Shown here: piece by piece, positions 1-9,860 of the stretch
Numbering within the stretch: position 1 is the first letter of the stretch
How the letters are laid out: each line of letters begins with the position of its first letter
Notes under the pieces: model-generated
The model's database searches: none
What the model was told of the DNA's origin: nothing
The model's input: the letters and a program-made list of their open reading frames with translations, nothing else
Position numbers and translations under genes: made by a program
Origin: Rhodococcus sp. 14-2483-1-2
GTDB lineage: Bacteria; Actinomycetota; Actinomycetes; Mycobacteriales; Mycobacteriaceae
NCBI RefSeq assembly: GCF_002259405.1
Contig: NZ_NPFW01000002.1
Location: 186,001 to 250,000, forward strand
Direction: 5' to 3'
Length of the DNA stretch: 64,000 nt

Positions 1-228
1 AGTGTCCTCGGAAGGACCAGATGCCAAGCCGAGCTCACGCTCGCGCAGGACGGTGTAGATGCGCGCGATCTCGTGACGGACGGTGCGCAGTCGACGGTTG
101 TTGTCCAGCTGGCCGGTAGCCATCTGGAAACGAAGGTTGAACAGCTCTTCCTTCGACTCACGCAGCTTGGTGACCAGCTCTTCACCGGTGAGCTCGCGGA
201 GCTCTGCGGCTGGGGTTCCGGTAGCCAT
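1..228 (-). CDS. rpmC: 50S ribosomal protein L29, 3' end cut by window edge
   Basis: L29 of the large ribosomal subunit, which sits near the peptide exit tunnel. The 76 codons seen begin [14 protein letters not shown] and continue with the typical L29 helical core ([15 protein letters not shown], then [17 protein letters not shown]). There is no stop codon before base 1, so the last few residues are missing. The ATG at 228 overlaps the TGA stop of rplP by one base (TGATG), which fixes the start and implies translational coupling. It is the last S10-operon gene visible here. Confidence 0.93.
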   Translation of the reverse strand, partial: MATGTPAAELRELTGEELVTKLRESKEELFNLRFQMATGQLDNNRRLRTVRHEIARIYTVLRERELGLASGPSEDT

Positions 229-644
229 CAGAACTGCTCCTCCCTGGTGATGATGCGTGCCTTGATGGGCAGCTTGTGGATGGCGCGAGTCAGTGCCTCA
301 CGCGCGATGGTCTCGTCGGGGTACGACAGCTCGAAGAGCACGCGACCCGGCTTGACGTTGGCGATCCACCACTCGGGCGAACCCTTACCGGAACCCATGC
401 GGGTCTCGGCAGGCTTCTTGGTGAGCGGGCGGTCCGGGAAGATGTTGATCCAGACCTTGCCGCCACGCTTGATGTGGCGAGTGATCGCGATACGAGCGGA
501 CTCGATCTGACGGTTGGTGATGTAGGCGGGCTCGAGAGCCTGGATGCCGTAGTCACCGAATGTCACCTGAGTTCCGCCCTTGGCGGCACCCGAACGCTTC
601 GGGTGGTGCTGCTTGCGGTGCTTGACCCGGCGGGGGATCAACAT
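228..644 (-). CDS. rplP: 50S ribosomal protein L16
   Basis: L16 binds 23S rRNA near the A-site and peptidyl-transferase region. The 138-residue product has the usual family length and starts [14 protein letters not shown]. It carries the conserved glycine-rich loop ([17 protein letters not shown]) and ends with a typical [14 protein letters not shown] helix. Its ATG lies 3 bases after the rpsC stop and its stop overlaps the rpmC start, so it is an internal cistron of the S10 operon. Confidence 0.98.
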   Translation of the reverse strand: MLIPRRVKHRKQHHPKRSGAAKGGTQVTFGDYGIQALEPAYITNRQIESARIAITRHIKRGGKVWINIFPDRPLTKKPAETRMGSGKGSPEWWIANVKPGRVLFELSYPDETIAREALTRAIHKLPIKARIITREEQF

Positions 645-647
645 GCG

Positions 648-1875
<1,228 letters not shown>

Positions 1876-1879
<4 letters not shown>

Positions 1880-2157
1880 CGCCTCTTCGCCTTCCGGTCG
1901 TCCTTGATGTGACCCTTGAACGTGCGGGTCGGTGCGAATTCCCCGAGCTTGTGGCCGACCATGGAGTCGGACACGAACACCGGTACGTGCTTGCGACCGT
2001 CGTGGACGGCGAAAGTGTGACCGATGAAGTCGGGCAAAATTGTCGATCGACGGGACCAGGTCTTGATGACCTGCTTGGTTCCCTTGTCGTTCTGGACGTC
2101 AACCTTCGCGAGGAGGTGATCGTCTACGAACGGGCCTTTCTTCAGGCTGCGTGGCAT
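1876..2157 (-). CDS. rpsS: 30S ribosomal protein S19
   Basis: S19 sits in the head of the 30S subunit. I start it at the ATG at 2157, giving 93 residues beginning [15 protein letters not shown], the usual S19 N terminus and length. An in-frame start 17 codons upstream (2208) would add non-conserved residues and run into the end of rplB, so it is rejected. Conserved motifs include [22 protein letters not shown] and [13 protein letters not shown]. Confidence 0.97.
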
Positions 2158-2170
2158 TCTGAACTCCCTC

Positions 2171-3007
2171 CTAGCGCTTGTTCTTGCCGGTACGACGACG
2201 ACGGACAATCAGCTTGTCGCTCGCCTTGTTCTTGCGGGTACGGCCTTCCGGCTGTCCCCAGGGGCTGACCGGGTGGCGTCCACCGGAGGTCTTGCCCTCG
2301 CCGCCACCGTGCGGGTGGTCGACCGGGTTCATCACGACACCACGAACTGTCGGGCGCTTGCCCTTCCAGCGCATGCGGCCGGCCTTGCCCCAGTTGATGT
2401 TCGACTGCTCGGCGTTGCCGACCTCGCCGACGGTTGCGCGGCAGCGCACGTCGACGCGACGGATTTCACCGGACGGCATACGCAGCGTGGCGTAGGGGCC
2501 TTCCTTACCGAGGAGCTGAATGCTCGCTCCGGCGGAGCGGGCCATCTTCGCGCCACCACCCGGACGGAGTTCGACCGCGTGGATGGTCGTACCCGTCGGG
2601 ATGTTGCGCAGGGGCAGGTTGTTGCCGGGCTTGATGTCGGCGTTGGCACCCTGCTCGATCGGCGAGCCCTGGGCGATGCCCTTGGGTGCGACGATGTAGC
2701 GCTTCTCGCCGTCTGCGAAGTGCAGCAGTGCGATGTTCGCGGTGCGGTTGGGGTCGTACTCGATGTGAGCGACCTTGGCCGGCACGCCGTCCTTGTCGTT
2801 ACGACGGAAATCGATGAGACGGTACGCACGCTTGTGACCGCCACCCTTGTGCCGGGTGGTGATACGACCGTGTGCGTTACGTCCACCGCGACCGTGCAGC
2901 GGGCGGATCAGCGACTTCTCGGGGGTCGAACGCGTGATCTCAGCGAAATCGGAAACGCTGGAGCCACGACGGCCCGGGGTTGTCGGCTTGTATTTACGGA
3001 TTGCCAT
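2171..3007 (-). CDS. rplB: 50S ribosomal protein L2
   Basis: L2 is a primary 23S rRNA binder needed for subunit association and peptidyl transfer. The 278-residue product starts [15 protein letters not shown]. It carries the C-terminal signature [14 protein letters not shown], which includes the histidine (PHGGG) implicated in the peptidyl-transferase centre, and ends in a basic tail. The gene lies 13 bases before rpsS and 39 bases after rplW, the only larger gap in this part of the operon. Confidence 0.98.
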   Translation of the reverse strand: MAIRKYKPTTPGRRGSSVSDFAEITRSTPEKSLIRPLHGRGGRNAHGRITTRHKGGGHKRAYRLIDFRRNDKDGVPAKVAHIEYDPNRTANIALLHFADGEKRYIVAPKGIAQGSPIEQGANADIKPGNNLPLRNIPTGTTIHAVELRPGGGAKMARSAGASIQLLGKEGPYATLRMPSGEIRRVDVRCRATVGEVGNAEQSNINWGKAGRMRWKGKRPTVRGVVMNPVDHPHGGGEGKTSGGRHPVSPWGQPEGRTRKNKASDKLIVRRRRTGKNKR

Positions 3008-3046
3008 GAGTCTTCTCGTCCTCTATATCCGAAGAGTCCCAGTCGC

Positions 3047-3352
3047 TTACGCGACCGGACCTCCGAAGATCTCGATGGGCTTGCTGTCGGCGGAGAGCGT
3101 TACGAGCGCGCGCTTGGTGTCCTTGCGCTTGCCGTAACCGAACCGGGTCCGCTTACGCTTGCCCTGACGGTTCATCGTGTTGACGCTGGTCACGGTGACG
3201 TCGAAGATCTTCTCGACGGCAATCTTGATCTGCGTCTTGTTCGAGTCCGGGTGCACCAGGAACGTGTAGGTGCCCTCTTCGATCAGTCCGTAGGACTTCT
3301 CGGAGATGACCGGTGCCAGCAAGATGTCGCGGGGATCGGCGATCGTGGTCAC
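3047..3352 (-). CDS. rplW: 50S ribosomal protein L23
   Basis: L23 lies at the exit of the peptide tunnel and docks trigger factor and SRP. The 101-residue product is of normal length. It has [19 protein letters not shown] near the N terminus and the [19 protein letters not shown] loop that contacts 23S rRNA. The ATG overlaps the rplD stop by four bases (ATGA). Confidence 0.98.
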   Translation of the reverse strand: MTTIADPRDILLAPVISEKSYGLIEEGTYTFLVHPDSNKTQIKIAVEKIFDVTVTSVNTMNRQGKRKRTRFGYGKRKDTKRALVTLSADSKPIEIFGGPVA

Positions 3353-4026
3353 TTGCTTGCCTCCTCGTTCTTTGCAGGCCCAGCGATGAAGGTGTTCAGC
3401 GCTTCCACGCTGAAAACGACATCATCGGCGTTGAGCACGTCGTAGGTGTTGAGCTGGTCGGGTGCAATGGGGTGCACGCCGTCCAGGTTCTGAACGCTCT
3501 TCCAGGCTGCGATGTCCTCGCGGCCGACGACGAGCAGGACCTTCTTGCGGTCCGAGATCTCGGCGAGGAACGTCTTCGCACCCTTGGTGGACGGAACCTG
3601 TCCGGCAACCAGTTCGGTGATGACGTGCAGACGCTCGCTGCGGGCCCGATCGGAGAGGGCTCCGCGCAATGCGGCGGCCTTCATCTTCTTGGGGGTCCGC
3701 TGGCTGTAGTCGCGCGGCTGCGGTCCGTGGACCGTGCCACCGCCGACGAACTGAGGAGCGCGGGTCGAGCCCTGACGGGCGCGGCCGGTGCCCTTCTGCC
3801 GGTACGGCTTCTTGCCACCGCCGCGAACCTCGCCACGAGTCTTCGTGGAGTGGGTTCCCTGACGAGCAGCTGCCAGCTGTGCGATGACGACCTGGTGCAG
3901 CAGCGCGATGTTCGCCGGAGCGTCGAAGATCTCCGCGGGGAGATCGACGGTGCCGTTGGTCTTGCCGCCGGCTTCCTTGACATCGAGCGTCAGCTTGGTC
4001 TCGGTGTTCTTCTCGAGGCTGGTCAT
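3349..4026 (-). CDS. rplD: 50S ribosomal protein L4
   Basis: L4 lines the exit tunnel; in enteric bacteria it also autoregulates the S10 operon, which is not shown for actinobacteria. The 225-residue product contains the tunnel-loop sequence [18 protein letters not shown] and the [15 protein letters not shown] segment typical of L4. The start overlaps the rplC stop by four bases and its own stop overlaps rplW, so rplC-rplD-rplW form a tightly coupled run. Confidence 0.98.
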   Translation of the reverse strand: MTSLEKNTETKLTLDVKEAGGKTNGTVDLPAEIFDAPANIALLHQVVIAQLAAARQGTHSTKTRGEVRGGGKKPYRQKGTGRARQGSTRAPQFVGGGTVHGPQPRDYSQRTPKKMKAAALRGALSDRARSERLHVITELVAGQVPSTKGAKTFLAEISDRKKVLLVVGREDIAAWKSVQNLDGVHPIAPDQLNTYDVLNADDVVFSVEALNTFIAGPAKNEEASK

Positions 4027-4688
4027 GCCCGTGCACCACCCTTCAATGCAGACTTGACGATCACGACGTTGCCGCGACGGCCCGGGATCGCTCCCTTGAT
4101 CAGCAGAAGACCGTTCTCGCTGTCCACCTTGTGGACCGAGAGGTTCTGCGTCGTGACGCGGTCGCCACCCATACGTCCGGACATGCGCATTCCCTTGAAG
4201 ACGCGACCGGGTGTTGCGCAGCCACCGATGGATCCGGGGCGACGGTGCACGGCCTGTGCGCCGTGGCTCGCGCCCTGACCCTTGAAGCCGTGACGCTTCA
4301 TGGTTCCGGCGAAGCCCTTGCCCTTGCTGGTGCCGGTGACGTCGACGTATGCGCCGTCCTCGAACACTGCAGCGGTGAGCTCCTGGCCGACCTCGAACTG
4401 CGAGGCGTCGGCTACGCGAATCTCCACGATGTGGCGACGCGGCGTGACACCTGCCTTCTCGAACTGGCCGGTGGTGGGCTTGTTCACCTTGCGCGGGTCG
4501 ATCGCACCGAATGCGACCTGGACGGCGCTGTAGCCGTCACGTTCCTGGGTGCGGATCTGGGTGACCACGTTGGGGCCTGCCTTGATCACGGTCACCGGAA
4601 CGACGCGGTTGTTCTCGTCGAAGACCTGGGTCATTCCGAGCTTGGTGCCCAGAATTCCTGTTGCAGGCCGGTTCTTGTTATCAGTCAT
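4023..4688 (-). CDS. rplC: 50S ribosomal protein L3
   Basis: L3 is an early assembly protein near the peptidyl-transferase centre. I choose the ATG at 4688 ([14 protein letters not shown], 221 residues) because GGAG lies six bases upstream at 4695-4698. An in-frame GTG at 4706 abuts the rpsJ stop and would put that ribosome site inside the gene. The conserved [12 protein letters not shown] and the [15 protein letters not shown] loop (which holds the glutamine methylated in enteric L3) are present. Confidence 0.96.
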   Translation of the reverse strand: MTDNKNRPATGILGTKLGMTQVFDENNRVVPVTVIKAGPNVVTQIRTQERDGYSAVQVAFGAIDPRKVNKPTTGQFEKAGVTPRRHIVEIRVADASQFEVGQELTAAVFEDGAYVDVTGTSKGKGFAGTMKRHGFKGQGASHGAQAVHRRPGSIGGCATPGRVFKGMRMSGRMGGDRVTTQNLSVHKVDSENGLLLIKGAIPGRRGNVVIVKSALKGGARA

Positions 4689-4702
4689 CGTTGTCTCCGC
4701 GC

Positions 4703-5008
4703 TCACTGGATGTTGACGTCGACACTGGCCGGGAGGTCGATGCGCATGAGCGCGTCCACCGTCTTCGGTGTCGGGTCGAGGATGTCAATGAGCCGCTTGT
4801 GAGTACGCATCTCGAAGTGTTCGCGCGAGTCCTTGTACTTGTGCGGCGAACGGATGACGCAGTACACGTTCTTTTCTGTCGGCAACGGCACCGGTCCGAC
4901 GACGCGGGCACCCGTACGGGTGACCGTTTCGACGATCTTGCGCGCTGACGCGTCGATCGCCTCATGGTCGTAGGCCTTGAGCCTGATGCGGATCTTTTGT
5001 CCCGCCAC
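4703..5008 (-). CDS. rpsJ: 30S ribosomal protein S10
   Basis: First gene of the S10 operon; S10 is in the 30S head and, as NusE, is also an antitermination factor. I start it at the GTG at 5008, giving 101 residues ([17 protein letters not shown]), the standard length. An AAAGGA ribosome site lies at 5017-5022. Longer in-frame versions starting up to 5128 add non-conserved sequence. The conserved [21 protein letters not shown] motif is present. Confidence 0.97.
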   Translation of the reverse strand: MAGQKIRIRLKAYDHEAIDASARKIVETVTRTGARVVGPVPLPTEKNVYCVIRSPHKYKDSREHFEMRTHKRLIDILDPTPKTVDALMRIDLPASVDVNIQ

Positions 5009-5232
5009 GCTTAGTGTCCTTTTCTTGCCGCTTGGTCGTAGAACGGGCCGTTCGGCCTGCTCCACCTCGTCTGCACAGTCCCCGAGCCGTGGGAAACCCA
5101 CCGACTCGAACTGCCTTCGTGCACACACGACAGTGAAAAACGTTGACGACCAGGCGTGACCTGATTCCGTTGCCGCTCTTCATCTGTCATGGTTCTCCGG
5201 TCCACGCGGTCGGGCGTGTCGCGATTCCGCTC

Positions 5233-5261
5233 ATTCTTCTGCGCTGAAACTTTCGCCTCAA
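5233..5261 (-). promoter_or_regulatory. Candidate rpsJ promoter
   Basis: On the minus strand TTGAGG (5261-5256) is followed after exactly 17 bases by AAGAAT (5238-5233). This resembles a sigma-70/SigA -35/-10 pair but is imperfect at the -10. It would give an rpsJ leader of roughly 220 nt. Chosen by eye; other sites are possible. Confidence 0.3.
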
Positions 5262-5345
5262 CCATCCGAATCGAACGAAATCCGCACCGATCGAGCTGGT
5301 GTTCCGGACGCGCTCACGTGGAGCGCTGGTCTCATGTTCTTGCTC

Positions 5346-5365
5346 AGTCGGCTTTTCGGCCGACT
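5346..5365. other. Hairpin, 7-bp stem
   Basis: AGTCGGC and GCCGACT flank a six-base TTTTCG loop. It lies upstream of the candidate rpsJ promoter and about 135 bases before the start at 5500, so it would be in the leader of the plus-strand gene or in a regulator site. There is no T-run after it to mark a terminator. Confidence 0.4.
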
Positions 5366-5472
5366 CACCTGTTTCAGGCCGCACGCATGCGCGTCCCGTG
5401 TCCAGGCAACCCGACCAGTATGCCGCAGACCGGGCACCAGATCAACTCGGGCCCGATCGATTGCCGCCGCGT

Positions 5473-5494
5473 TACCTTACCGAGCAGTAAGGTA
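5473..5494. promoter_or_regulatory. Palindromic operator candidate before the DUF4442 gene
   Basis: TACCTTAC at 5473-5480 and GTAAGGTA at 5487-5494 are perfect inverted 8-base arms around a six-base CGAGCA spacer. The right arm contains the AAGG that is the only plausible ribosome site for the ATG at 5500. The symmetry and size suit a dimeric repressor such as a TetR- or MarR-type protein, or an RNA hairpin that hides the ribosome site. Confidence 0.5.
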
Positions 5495-5499
5495 GCGCC

Positions 5500-5994
5500 A
5501 TGACCACCGTCGAGAACACTACCGGCGCGACCTATCGCGCCTGGTCGAAGCTACCGAACAACACTATCGGCTCCACTCTCTTCTCCGTCGGCATGTGCCT
5601 GCGGGTTCCGTACTTCGCATCCGTACTGCCCCGTGTCGTCGCGCTCGAGCCGGGACGCTGCGAGGTGACTGCACCCAAGTGGTTCGGCATTCGTAACCAC
5701 CTGGGCACGTTCCACGCCATCGCCGCCTGCAATCTCGCCGAGGTCGCCATGGGCATGCTCGCCGAGGCGACCGTCCCCACCTCGCACCGGTGGATTCCCA
5801 AATCCATGACCGTGCAGTACCTGACGAAGGCCACCACATCACTGCGCGCGGTCGCCGAACTGGACGAGGTCCCCGACTTCGGGACGATCACCGACGGCAT
5901 CGACATCGTCGTGCCCGTGGCGATCCGAGACACCGCGGGCATCGAGGTCGTGCACGCGGACATCACGATCTGGGTCTCCGCCGCATCGCGTTGA
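5500..5994 (+). CDS. DUF4442 hotdog-fold protein (PaaI-like thioesterase family)
   Basis: The 164-residue product looks like a DUF4442/PaaI-type hotdog protein, a superfamily that hydrolyses acyl-CoA or acyl-carrier thioesters. Supporting segments are VTAPKWFGIRNHLGTFHAIAACNLAEVAMG, the usual hotdog helix region, and a C-terminal strand pair ending HADITIWVSA. There is no signal peptide or membrane segment. It starts five bases after a perfect palindrome and lies 12 bases before the next gene, so it probably leads a short plus-strand operon. The substrate is unknown; a role in editing or releasing acyl groups for the nearby NRPS is only a guess. Confidence 0.7.
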   Translation: MTTVENTTGATYRAWSKLPNNTIGSTLFSVGMCLRVPYFASVLPRVVALEPGRCEVTAPKWFGIRNHLGTFHAIAACNLAEVAMGMLAEATVPTSHRWIPKSMTVQYLTKATTSLRAVAELDEVPDFGTITDGIDIVVPVAIRDTAGIEVVHADITIWVSAASR

Positions 5995-6006
5995 CATACT
6001 CGAACG

Positions 6007-6915
6007 ATGAATTCGAGGACACGGTCGAAGCCCGACGACTCCGTGGTCGTGGTCGGAGGCTCGGGAGCGGTCGGCCGCTTGATGGTCGGCCTCCTGATCG
6101 CGGACGGCGTGCCGGTGACCATCGTGGACGTGCACGGCGGCTCGGTACCCGGTAGTTCGACGGTGCTCGCCGGCGATGTCACCGCCCCCGACCGCCGGGT
6201 CGAATCGGTACTGGAAAAGGCTGCCACCGTGATTCTGGCGGTGCCCGAATCCGTGGCACTGCGGGCCGACCTGTCCGCGGTGCACCCCGACGCGCTGCTG
6301 GTGGAAACTCTGTCGGTGAAGTCCGGCTTCTCCGACCATGTACAGGACGCACGTCCGATCGGATCCGCGGTGGGAATCAATCCCATGTTCGCCCCGTCGC
6401 TCGGAATGACCGGACGCCCCGTCGCCGCCGTCGTGCACCGACCAGGCCCGCCGGTGGATGCCTTCCTGGAGAGCATCGCGCGGTGGGGCGGTCGAGTGGT
6501 CCTGCTCGACGCAGCACGCCACGATCGCCTCGCCGCGGCGACGCAGGCGCTCACGCACGCCAGTGTGCTGGCGTTCGGCCTGGCTCTGGCCGAACTGGAC
6601 CTTCCGTTCGTCGACATCGACGCCGTTGCGCCTCCCCCGAACGCAACGATGCTCGCGGTGCTGGCTCGGATCACCGGCGGTGAGCCCGAGGTCTACTGGG
6701 ACGTCCAGGCAGGCAATCCGCACGCCGCCGATGCCAGGGCTGCGCTGCGCCGAGCCACGCAGACGGTGAGCGAGACCGTCGATTCCGGTTCCGAGGCCGA
6801 CTTCGCTCGCCTGTTGGTGCAGGCCGAGGCCGCTCTGGGCGGGAACGGAGATCGGTATCGAGCTCTGTGTGCGGAGATGTTCGGTATCGTTCGAGGTAGC
6901 GGTGATCGCCGATAG
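6007..6915 (+). CDS. Prephenate-dehydrogenase-like (TyrA/PapC family) oxidoreductase
   Basis: A 302-residue cytoplasmic NAD(P)-dependent dehydrogenase of the TyrA family. The N terminus has a Rossmann nucleotide motif (VVVVGGSGAVG, residues 13-23) followed by an acidic strand end (TIVD). A second landmark, GINPMFAP, corresponds to the HPMFGP substrate loop of prephenate dehydrogenases, but the histidine is replaced by Asn125. The helical C-terminal half matches the family dimerisation domain. TyrA makes hydroxyphenylpyruvate; PapC homologues act on the 4-amino analogue in nitroaryl and aminophenylalanine pathways. Next to an AurF-type amine oxygenase, a PapC-like role is attractive but unproven. 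No strong ribosome site is visible before the ATG. Confidence 0.75.
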   Translation: MNSRTRSKPDDSVVVVGGSGAVGRLMVGLLIADGVPVTIVDVHGGSVPGSSTVLAGDVTAPDRRVESVLEKAATVILAVPESVALRADLSAVHPDALLVETLSVKSGFSDHVQDARPIGSAVGINPMFAPSLGMTGRPVAAVVHRPGPPVDAFLESIARWGGRVVLLDAARHDRLAAATQALTHASVLAFGLALAELDLPFVDIDAVAPPPNATMLAVLARITGGEPEVYWDVQAGNPHAADARAALRRATQTVSETVDSGSEADFARLLVQAEAALGGNGDRYRALCAEMFGIVRGSGDRR

Positions 6916-6950
6916 CCGCGGTAGGACGAGTGCGGAAGCAGAGGCACGCG

Positions 6951-7904
6951 ATGTTGGAGCAACCGTCGTTGCCGGAATTCGACTCCGACGATCTCGTCGA
7001 GAGCGCAGTCGTCGCACGGTTGGCGAAGAACTGGTCGCAACGCGCGACGGTCAAGAAGCCCGAACCCGAGCTGGACGACCTGTTCGACGCGTCCAAGCAG
7101 GATTTCCCCGACGCTCTGATCCCCTTCGGTGAGCACGACACCTTCACCGGTGCCACTCCCGAGCAGCAGGATCGACTTCGGGCGTGGGGCTGGATCGCGT
7201 TCAACAAGAACGTGATGGACGTCGAGCAGCATGTCGTTCATCCCGGTTTCGCCCTGTTGGCGCAAGACGTGTTCGAGACCGGAATGGGTGACACCCTCGC
7301 GGTGGCGGTGACCCAGGCCATGGTGGACGAGCAGTACCACACCCTGATGCACCTCAACGCGAGCGCAGCCACCAGGCGCGGACGCGGTTGGGCTCTGTCG
7401 GAACGCTCACTGCCGTTCAGCTCCACCGTGCGCCGGCAGCGGGCGGCGCAGGCGACCAGTGACGACCCCTGGTCTGCCGCGATCAGTTCGCTCGCGTTCA
7501 TGACGGTTGCGGAGATCTCCATCACCTCGTACCTGGACCTGATCGAGGACGACGACGTGATTCAGCCCATCAACCGGGCAACCGTCAAACTGCACAACCG
7601 CGACGAGTACTGCCATGCATCGATCGCCGACGACATGGCTGCGATCGTCTTCGACCGACTCGGTACCGACGACCGGCAGAAGTTCCTGGACGGCCTGGTC
7701 GACGGTATGGACGCGTTCTCGAGCAGCGATTTCTCCACCTGGGCACGCATTCTCGAACTCGAAGGCGTGCGCGGCGGCGACGCGATGCTCGCCGACGTCG
7801 AGCAGGACAAGAGCCGACGCGCATTGGTTCAGGACTACAGCGGGTTGCGGTCTCTGTGCCGAAAACTCGACGTCGAGAACAGTATCGATATCGACTGGGA
7901 CTGA
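6951..7904 (+). CDS. AurF-family diiron N-oxygenase
   Basis: A 317-residue protein of the AurF/CmlI family, non-haem diiron enzymes that oxidise aryl amines to hydroxylamines and nitro groups. All seven metal-ligand positions are in place: Glu92, Glu127, His130 (EQYH), Glu188, His215, Glu219 and His222 (HNRDEYCH). Their spacing is the same as in AurF (Glu101, 136, His139, Glu196, His223, Glu227, His230), apart from one residue. I start at the ATG at 6951, preceded by AGAGG six bases away; a GTG at 6930 would add seven residues. It follows the TyrA-like gene by 35 bases, suggesting joint transcription. Many actinobacteria carry AurF homologues of unknown substrate, so membership in the NRPS pathway is not certain. 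Confidence 0.85.
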   Translation: MLEQPSLPEFDSDDLVESAVVARLAKNWSQRATVKKPEPELDDLFDASKQDFPDALIPFGEHDTFTGATPEQQDRLRAWGWIAFNKNVMDVEQHVVHPGFALLAQDVFETGMGDTLAVAVTQAMVDEQYHTLMHLNASAATRRGRGWALSERSLPFSSTVRRQRAAQATSDDPWSAAISSLAFMTVAEISITSYLDLIEDDDVIQPINRATVKLHNRDEYCHASIADDMAAIVFDRLGTDDRQKFLDGLVDGMDAFSSSDFSTWARILELEGVRGGDAMLADVEQDKSRRALVQDYSGLRSLCRKLDVENSIDIDWD

Positions 7905-8024
7905 CTGCGAAGGTCCCGCAGCGACGACCCACAAGTAACATCCACGGCGAATTTCGCTATCAAGTAGTGGCCCTCGACTCCACGGGGTCCGGTCCCACCA
8001 CTCCCCCGACAGCTCGGAGATTCG

Positions 8025-8996
8025 ATGTCGTCAGCACAACACGCAGCCGTACACGTGGAGGACGTACACAAGTCCTTCGGCGATGTGCAGGCGTTGCGCG
8101 GCATCAGCTTCTCCGCAGAGCGTGGAACCGTACTGGGCATCCTCGGCCCGAACGGTGCAGGCAAGACGACGACCGTGAAGGTGCTCTCCACCCTGATCGC
8201 ACCCGACAGCGGCAGAGCGTTCGTCGCGGGTCACGATGTCGCGGCCGACGCGCCGGCAGTACGTCGCTCGATCATGATGACCGGGCAGTACGCGGCTCTG
8301 GACGACACACTGTCCGGCCGCGAGAACATCGAGCTCTTCGGTCGTCTGATGGGTCTGGACAAGAAGGCCGCGAAGGCCCGAGCCAAGGCGCTGCTCGACG
8401 AGTTCGACCTCTCCGACACCGGCAAACGCCCCGTGCGTGGCTACTCGGGCGGTATGCGTCGCCGCATCGACATCGCCTGCGGCCTCGTCGTGCGACCGGA
8501 GGTCGTGTTCCTGGACGAGCCGACCACCGGACTCGACCCACGCAGCAGGCAGGGCGTCTGGTCGTTGGTCGAAGCACTCAAGGCGCAGGGCATCACCGTG
8601 CTGTTGACGACGCAGTATCTCGAAGAAGCAGACGTTCTGAGCGACAACATCATCGTCATCGACAAGGGCACGGTCATCGCAGAGGGCACCTCGGACCATC
8701 TCAAGGCCATGACCGGCGGCAGTTACTGCGAGGTCGTTCCACTCGATCCCGGCCAGCTCCGTGCAGCCGCCGAGGCCCTGGGCGACATGGTCCCCGCTGC
8801 GGTCCACGCCGAGATCACTGCTGCCTCGGACCGGCTCTCCGTTCCCGCACCCGACGGAGCAGCCACTCTGTCGGAGATTCTGCGCCGCATCGATGCGGTG
8901 GGAATCGTGCTCGCCGACATCGCACTCCGCCGTCCGTCGCTCGACGACGTGTTCCTCACTCTCACCGGGCACTCGCAGACGAGCACCACGCCATGA
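8025..8996 (+). CDS. ABC transporter ATP-binding protein, DrrA-like
   Basis: A 323-residue ATPase that would power an ABC-2 type exporter, of the kind used for daunorubicin (DrrA) and mycobacterial lipids. Walker A is GPNGAGKTTT with Lys47, the signature is YSGGMRRRIDIA, Walker B is VVFLDEPTTGLDP, and the H-loop region is TTQYLEEAD. The C-terminal ~90 residues end with the DrrA-type SLDDVFLTLTGH motif. GGAG lies five bases before the ATG. The stop overlaps the first permease gene by four bases (ATGA), so the subunits are translationally coupled. Confidence 0.93.
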   Translation: MSSAQHAAVHVEDVHKSFGDVQALRGISFSAERGTVLGILGPNGAGKTTTVKVLSTLIAPDSGRAFVAGHDVAADAPAVRRSIMMTGQYAALDDTLSGRENIELFGRLMGLDKKAAKARAKALLDEFDLSDTGKRPVRGYSGGMRRRIDIACGLVVRPEVVFLDEPTTGLDPRSRQGVWSLVEALKAQGITVLLTTQYLEEADVLSDNIIVIDKGTVIAEGTSDHLKAMTGGSYCEVVPLDPGQLRAAAEALGDMVPAAVHAEITAASDRLSVPAPDGAATLSEILRRIDAVGIVLADIALRRPSLDDVFLTLTGHSQTSTTP

Positions 8997-9850
8997 CGGC
9001 CACGACGCGAGGCGTAGCCGATTCGCAGGCCAGGACCGTGCAACGGACCGATGTCGGTTCGACGGCTCGGCAGCCGAAGCGGCGGTCGAGGACGAAACCG
9101 TCGGGATTCGTGCAGTGGCAGGCACTGACCGGGCGTGCACTGTGGACGATGCTGACCAAGGGTGAGTTGTTGGTCGCGGTCATCGCCCCGCTCATCTTCA
9201 CCGTCGGCTTCTACCTCCCTCTCAAGTTCGTCATGGGTTTGCAGGGCATCGACTACGCCCAGTTCCTGATGCCGATCATCGTGTTGCAGGCCATGGCGTT
9301 CACCGCGATCTCGGCGGCACAGCGCGCCTCGGCCGAGGCGATGAGCGGCCTCAACTCGCGGTTGAAGACCATGCCTGTCGTGCGGGGTGTGCCCCTCGTG
9401 GCACGAATCTCGAGCGGCGTCGTCCGCTCGTTGGTCTCGCTCGTATCCGCCCTCGGTTTCGGTTATGTCATCGGCTTTCGCTTCACGGCAGGGTTCGGTC
9501 AGGCCCTGCTGTTCTGCGCACTCGCCATGCTGATCAGCACCACGTTGTCGATCGGGGCCGATGCGATCGGCACTCTGTCGAAGAGTCCCGAAGCAACCAG
9601 CCAGGTATTGACCCTCCCCCAGCTCATTCTCGGTATGGCGTCGTGCGGGTTCGTTCCGGAAAGTGGTTTCCCGGAACTCATCCGACCGTTCGTACGCAAC
9701 CAGCCGATCTCGCAGTTCTCCTTCGCAATGCGCGATATGGCCGAAGGCGGAGTCACCTTCCAGGTGTTGTGGCCGTCGCTCGCGTGGGTGACCGGCTTGA
9801 TCCTGTTCTTCGTACCGCTCGCCATCTGGGCGAGCTCCAGGCCAGAGTGA
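8993..9850 (+). CDS. ABC-2 type transporter permease 1 (DrrB-like)
   Basis: A 285-residue membrane protein starting at the ATG at 8993, inside the stop of the ATPase gene. A basic, soluble N terminus of ~50 residues is followed by about six hydrophobic segments, for example LLVAVIAPLIFTVGFYLPL, ALLFCALAMLISTTLSIGA and WVTGLILFFVPLAIW. It has the DrrB/ABC-2 pattern with a re-entrant PLxF-type loop and a conserved FVPESGFPELIRPFVRNQPIS segment before the last helix. It should pair with the next gene as a heterodimeric channel. Confidence 0.9.
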   Translation: MTATTRGVADSQARTVQRTDVGSTARQPKRRSRTKPSGFVQWQALTGRALWTMLTKGELLVAVIAPLIFTVGFYLPLKFVMGLQGIDYAQFLMPIIVLQAMAFTAISAAQRASAEAMSGLNSRLKTMPVVRGVPLVARISSGVVRSLVSLVSALGFGYVIGFRFTAGFGQALLFCALAMLISTTLSIGADAIGTLSKSPEATSQVLTLPQLILGMASCGFVPESGFPELIRPFVRNQPISQFSFAMRDMAEGGVTFQVLWPSLAWVTGLILFFVPLAIWASSRPE

Positions 9851-9860
9851 AGAGTCCGAC

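Larger units (their letters stand above)
5009..5499. promoter_or_regulatory. Divergent intergenic region between rpsJ and the DUF4442 gene
   Basis: These 491 bases hold no convincing gene; open frames here match nothing I recognise. The region must contain the S10-operon promoter and leader (minus strand) and the promoter for the plus-strand gene at 5500. It contains a stem-loop at 5083-5108 (GTGGG-AAA-CCCAC, with an outer CGAG/CTCG pair) inside the presumed rpsJ leader, a second hairpin at 5346-5365, and the palindrome at 5473-5494. Confidence 0.7.

Noticed and set aside
2158..2208. Upstream extension of rpsS
   Set aside because: It overlaps the end of rplB and adds unconserved residues before [10 protein letters not shown].
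4689..4706. GTG at 4706 as the rplC start
   Set aside because: It abuts the rpsJ stop and would place the GGAG ribosome site inside the gene; the ATG at 4688 fits L3 proteins.
5009..5128. Upstream extension of rpsJ
   Set aside because: The extra 40 residues are not part of S10; the GTG at 5008 has an AAAGGA site and gives the standard 101 residues.
5189..5503. A 104-codon frame in the rpsJ divergent region
   Set aside because: No family resemblance, no ribosome site, and it overlaps the palindrome and the real start at 5500.
7856..9850. A 664-codon plus-strand frame across the ABC ATPase and permease
   Set aside because: Its first ~380 codons are Arg-rich noise out of frame with the ATPase; only the part from the ATG at 8993 is the permease.
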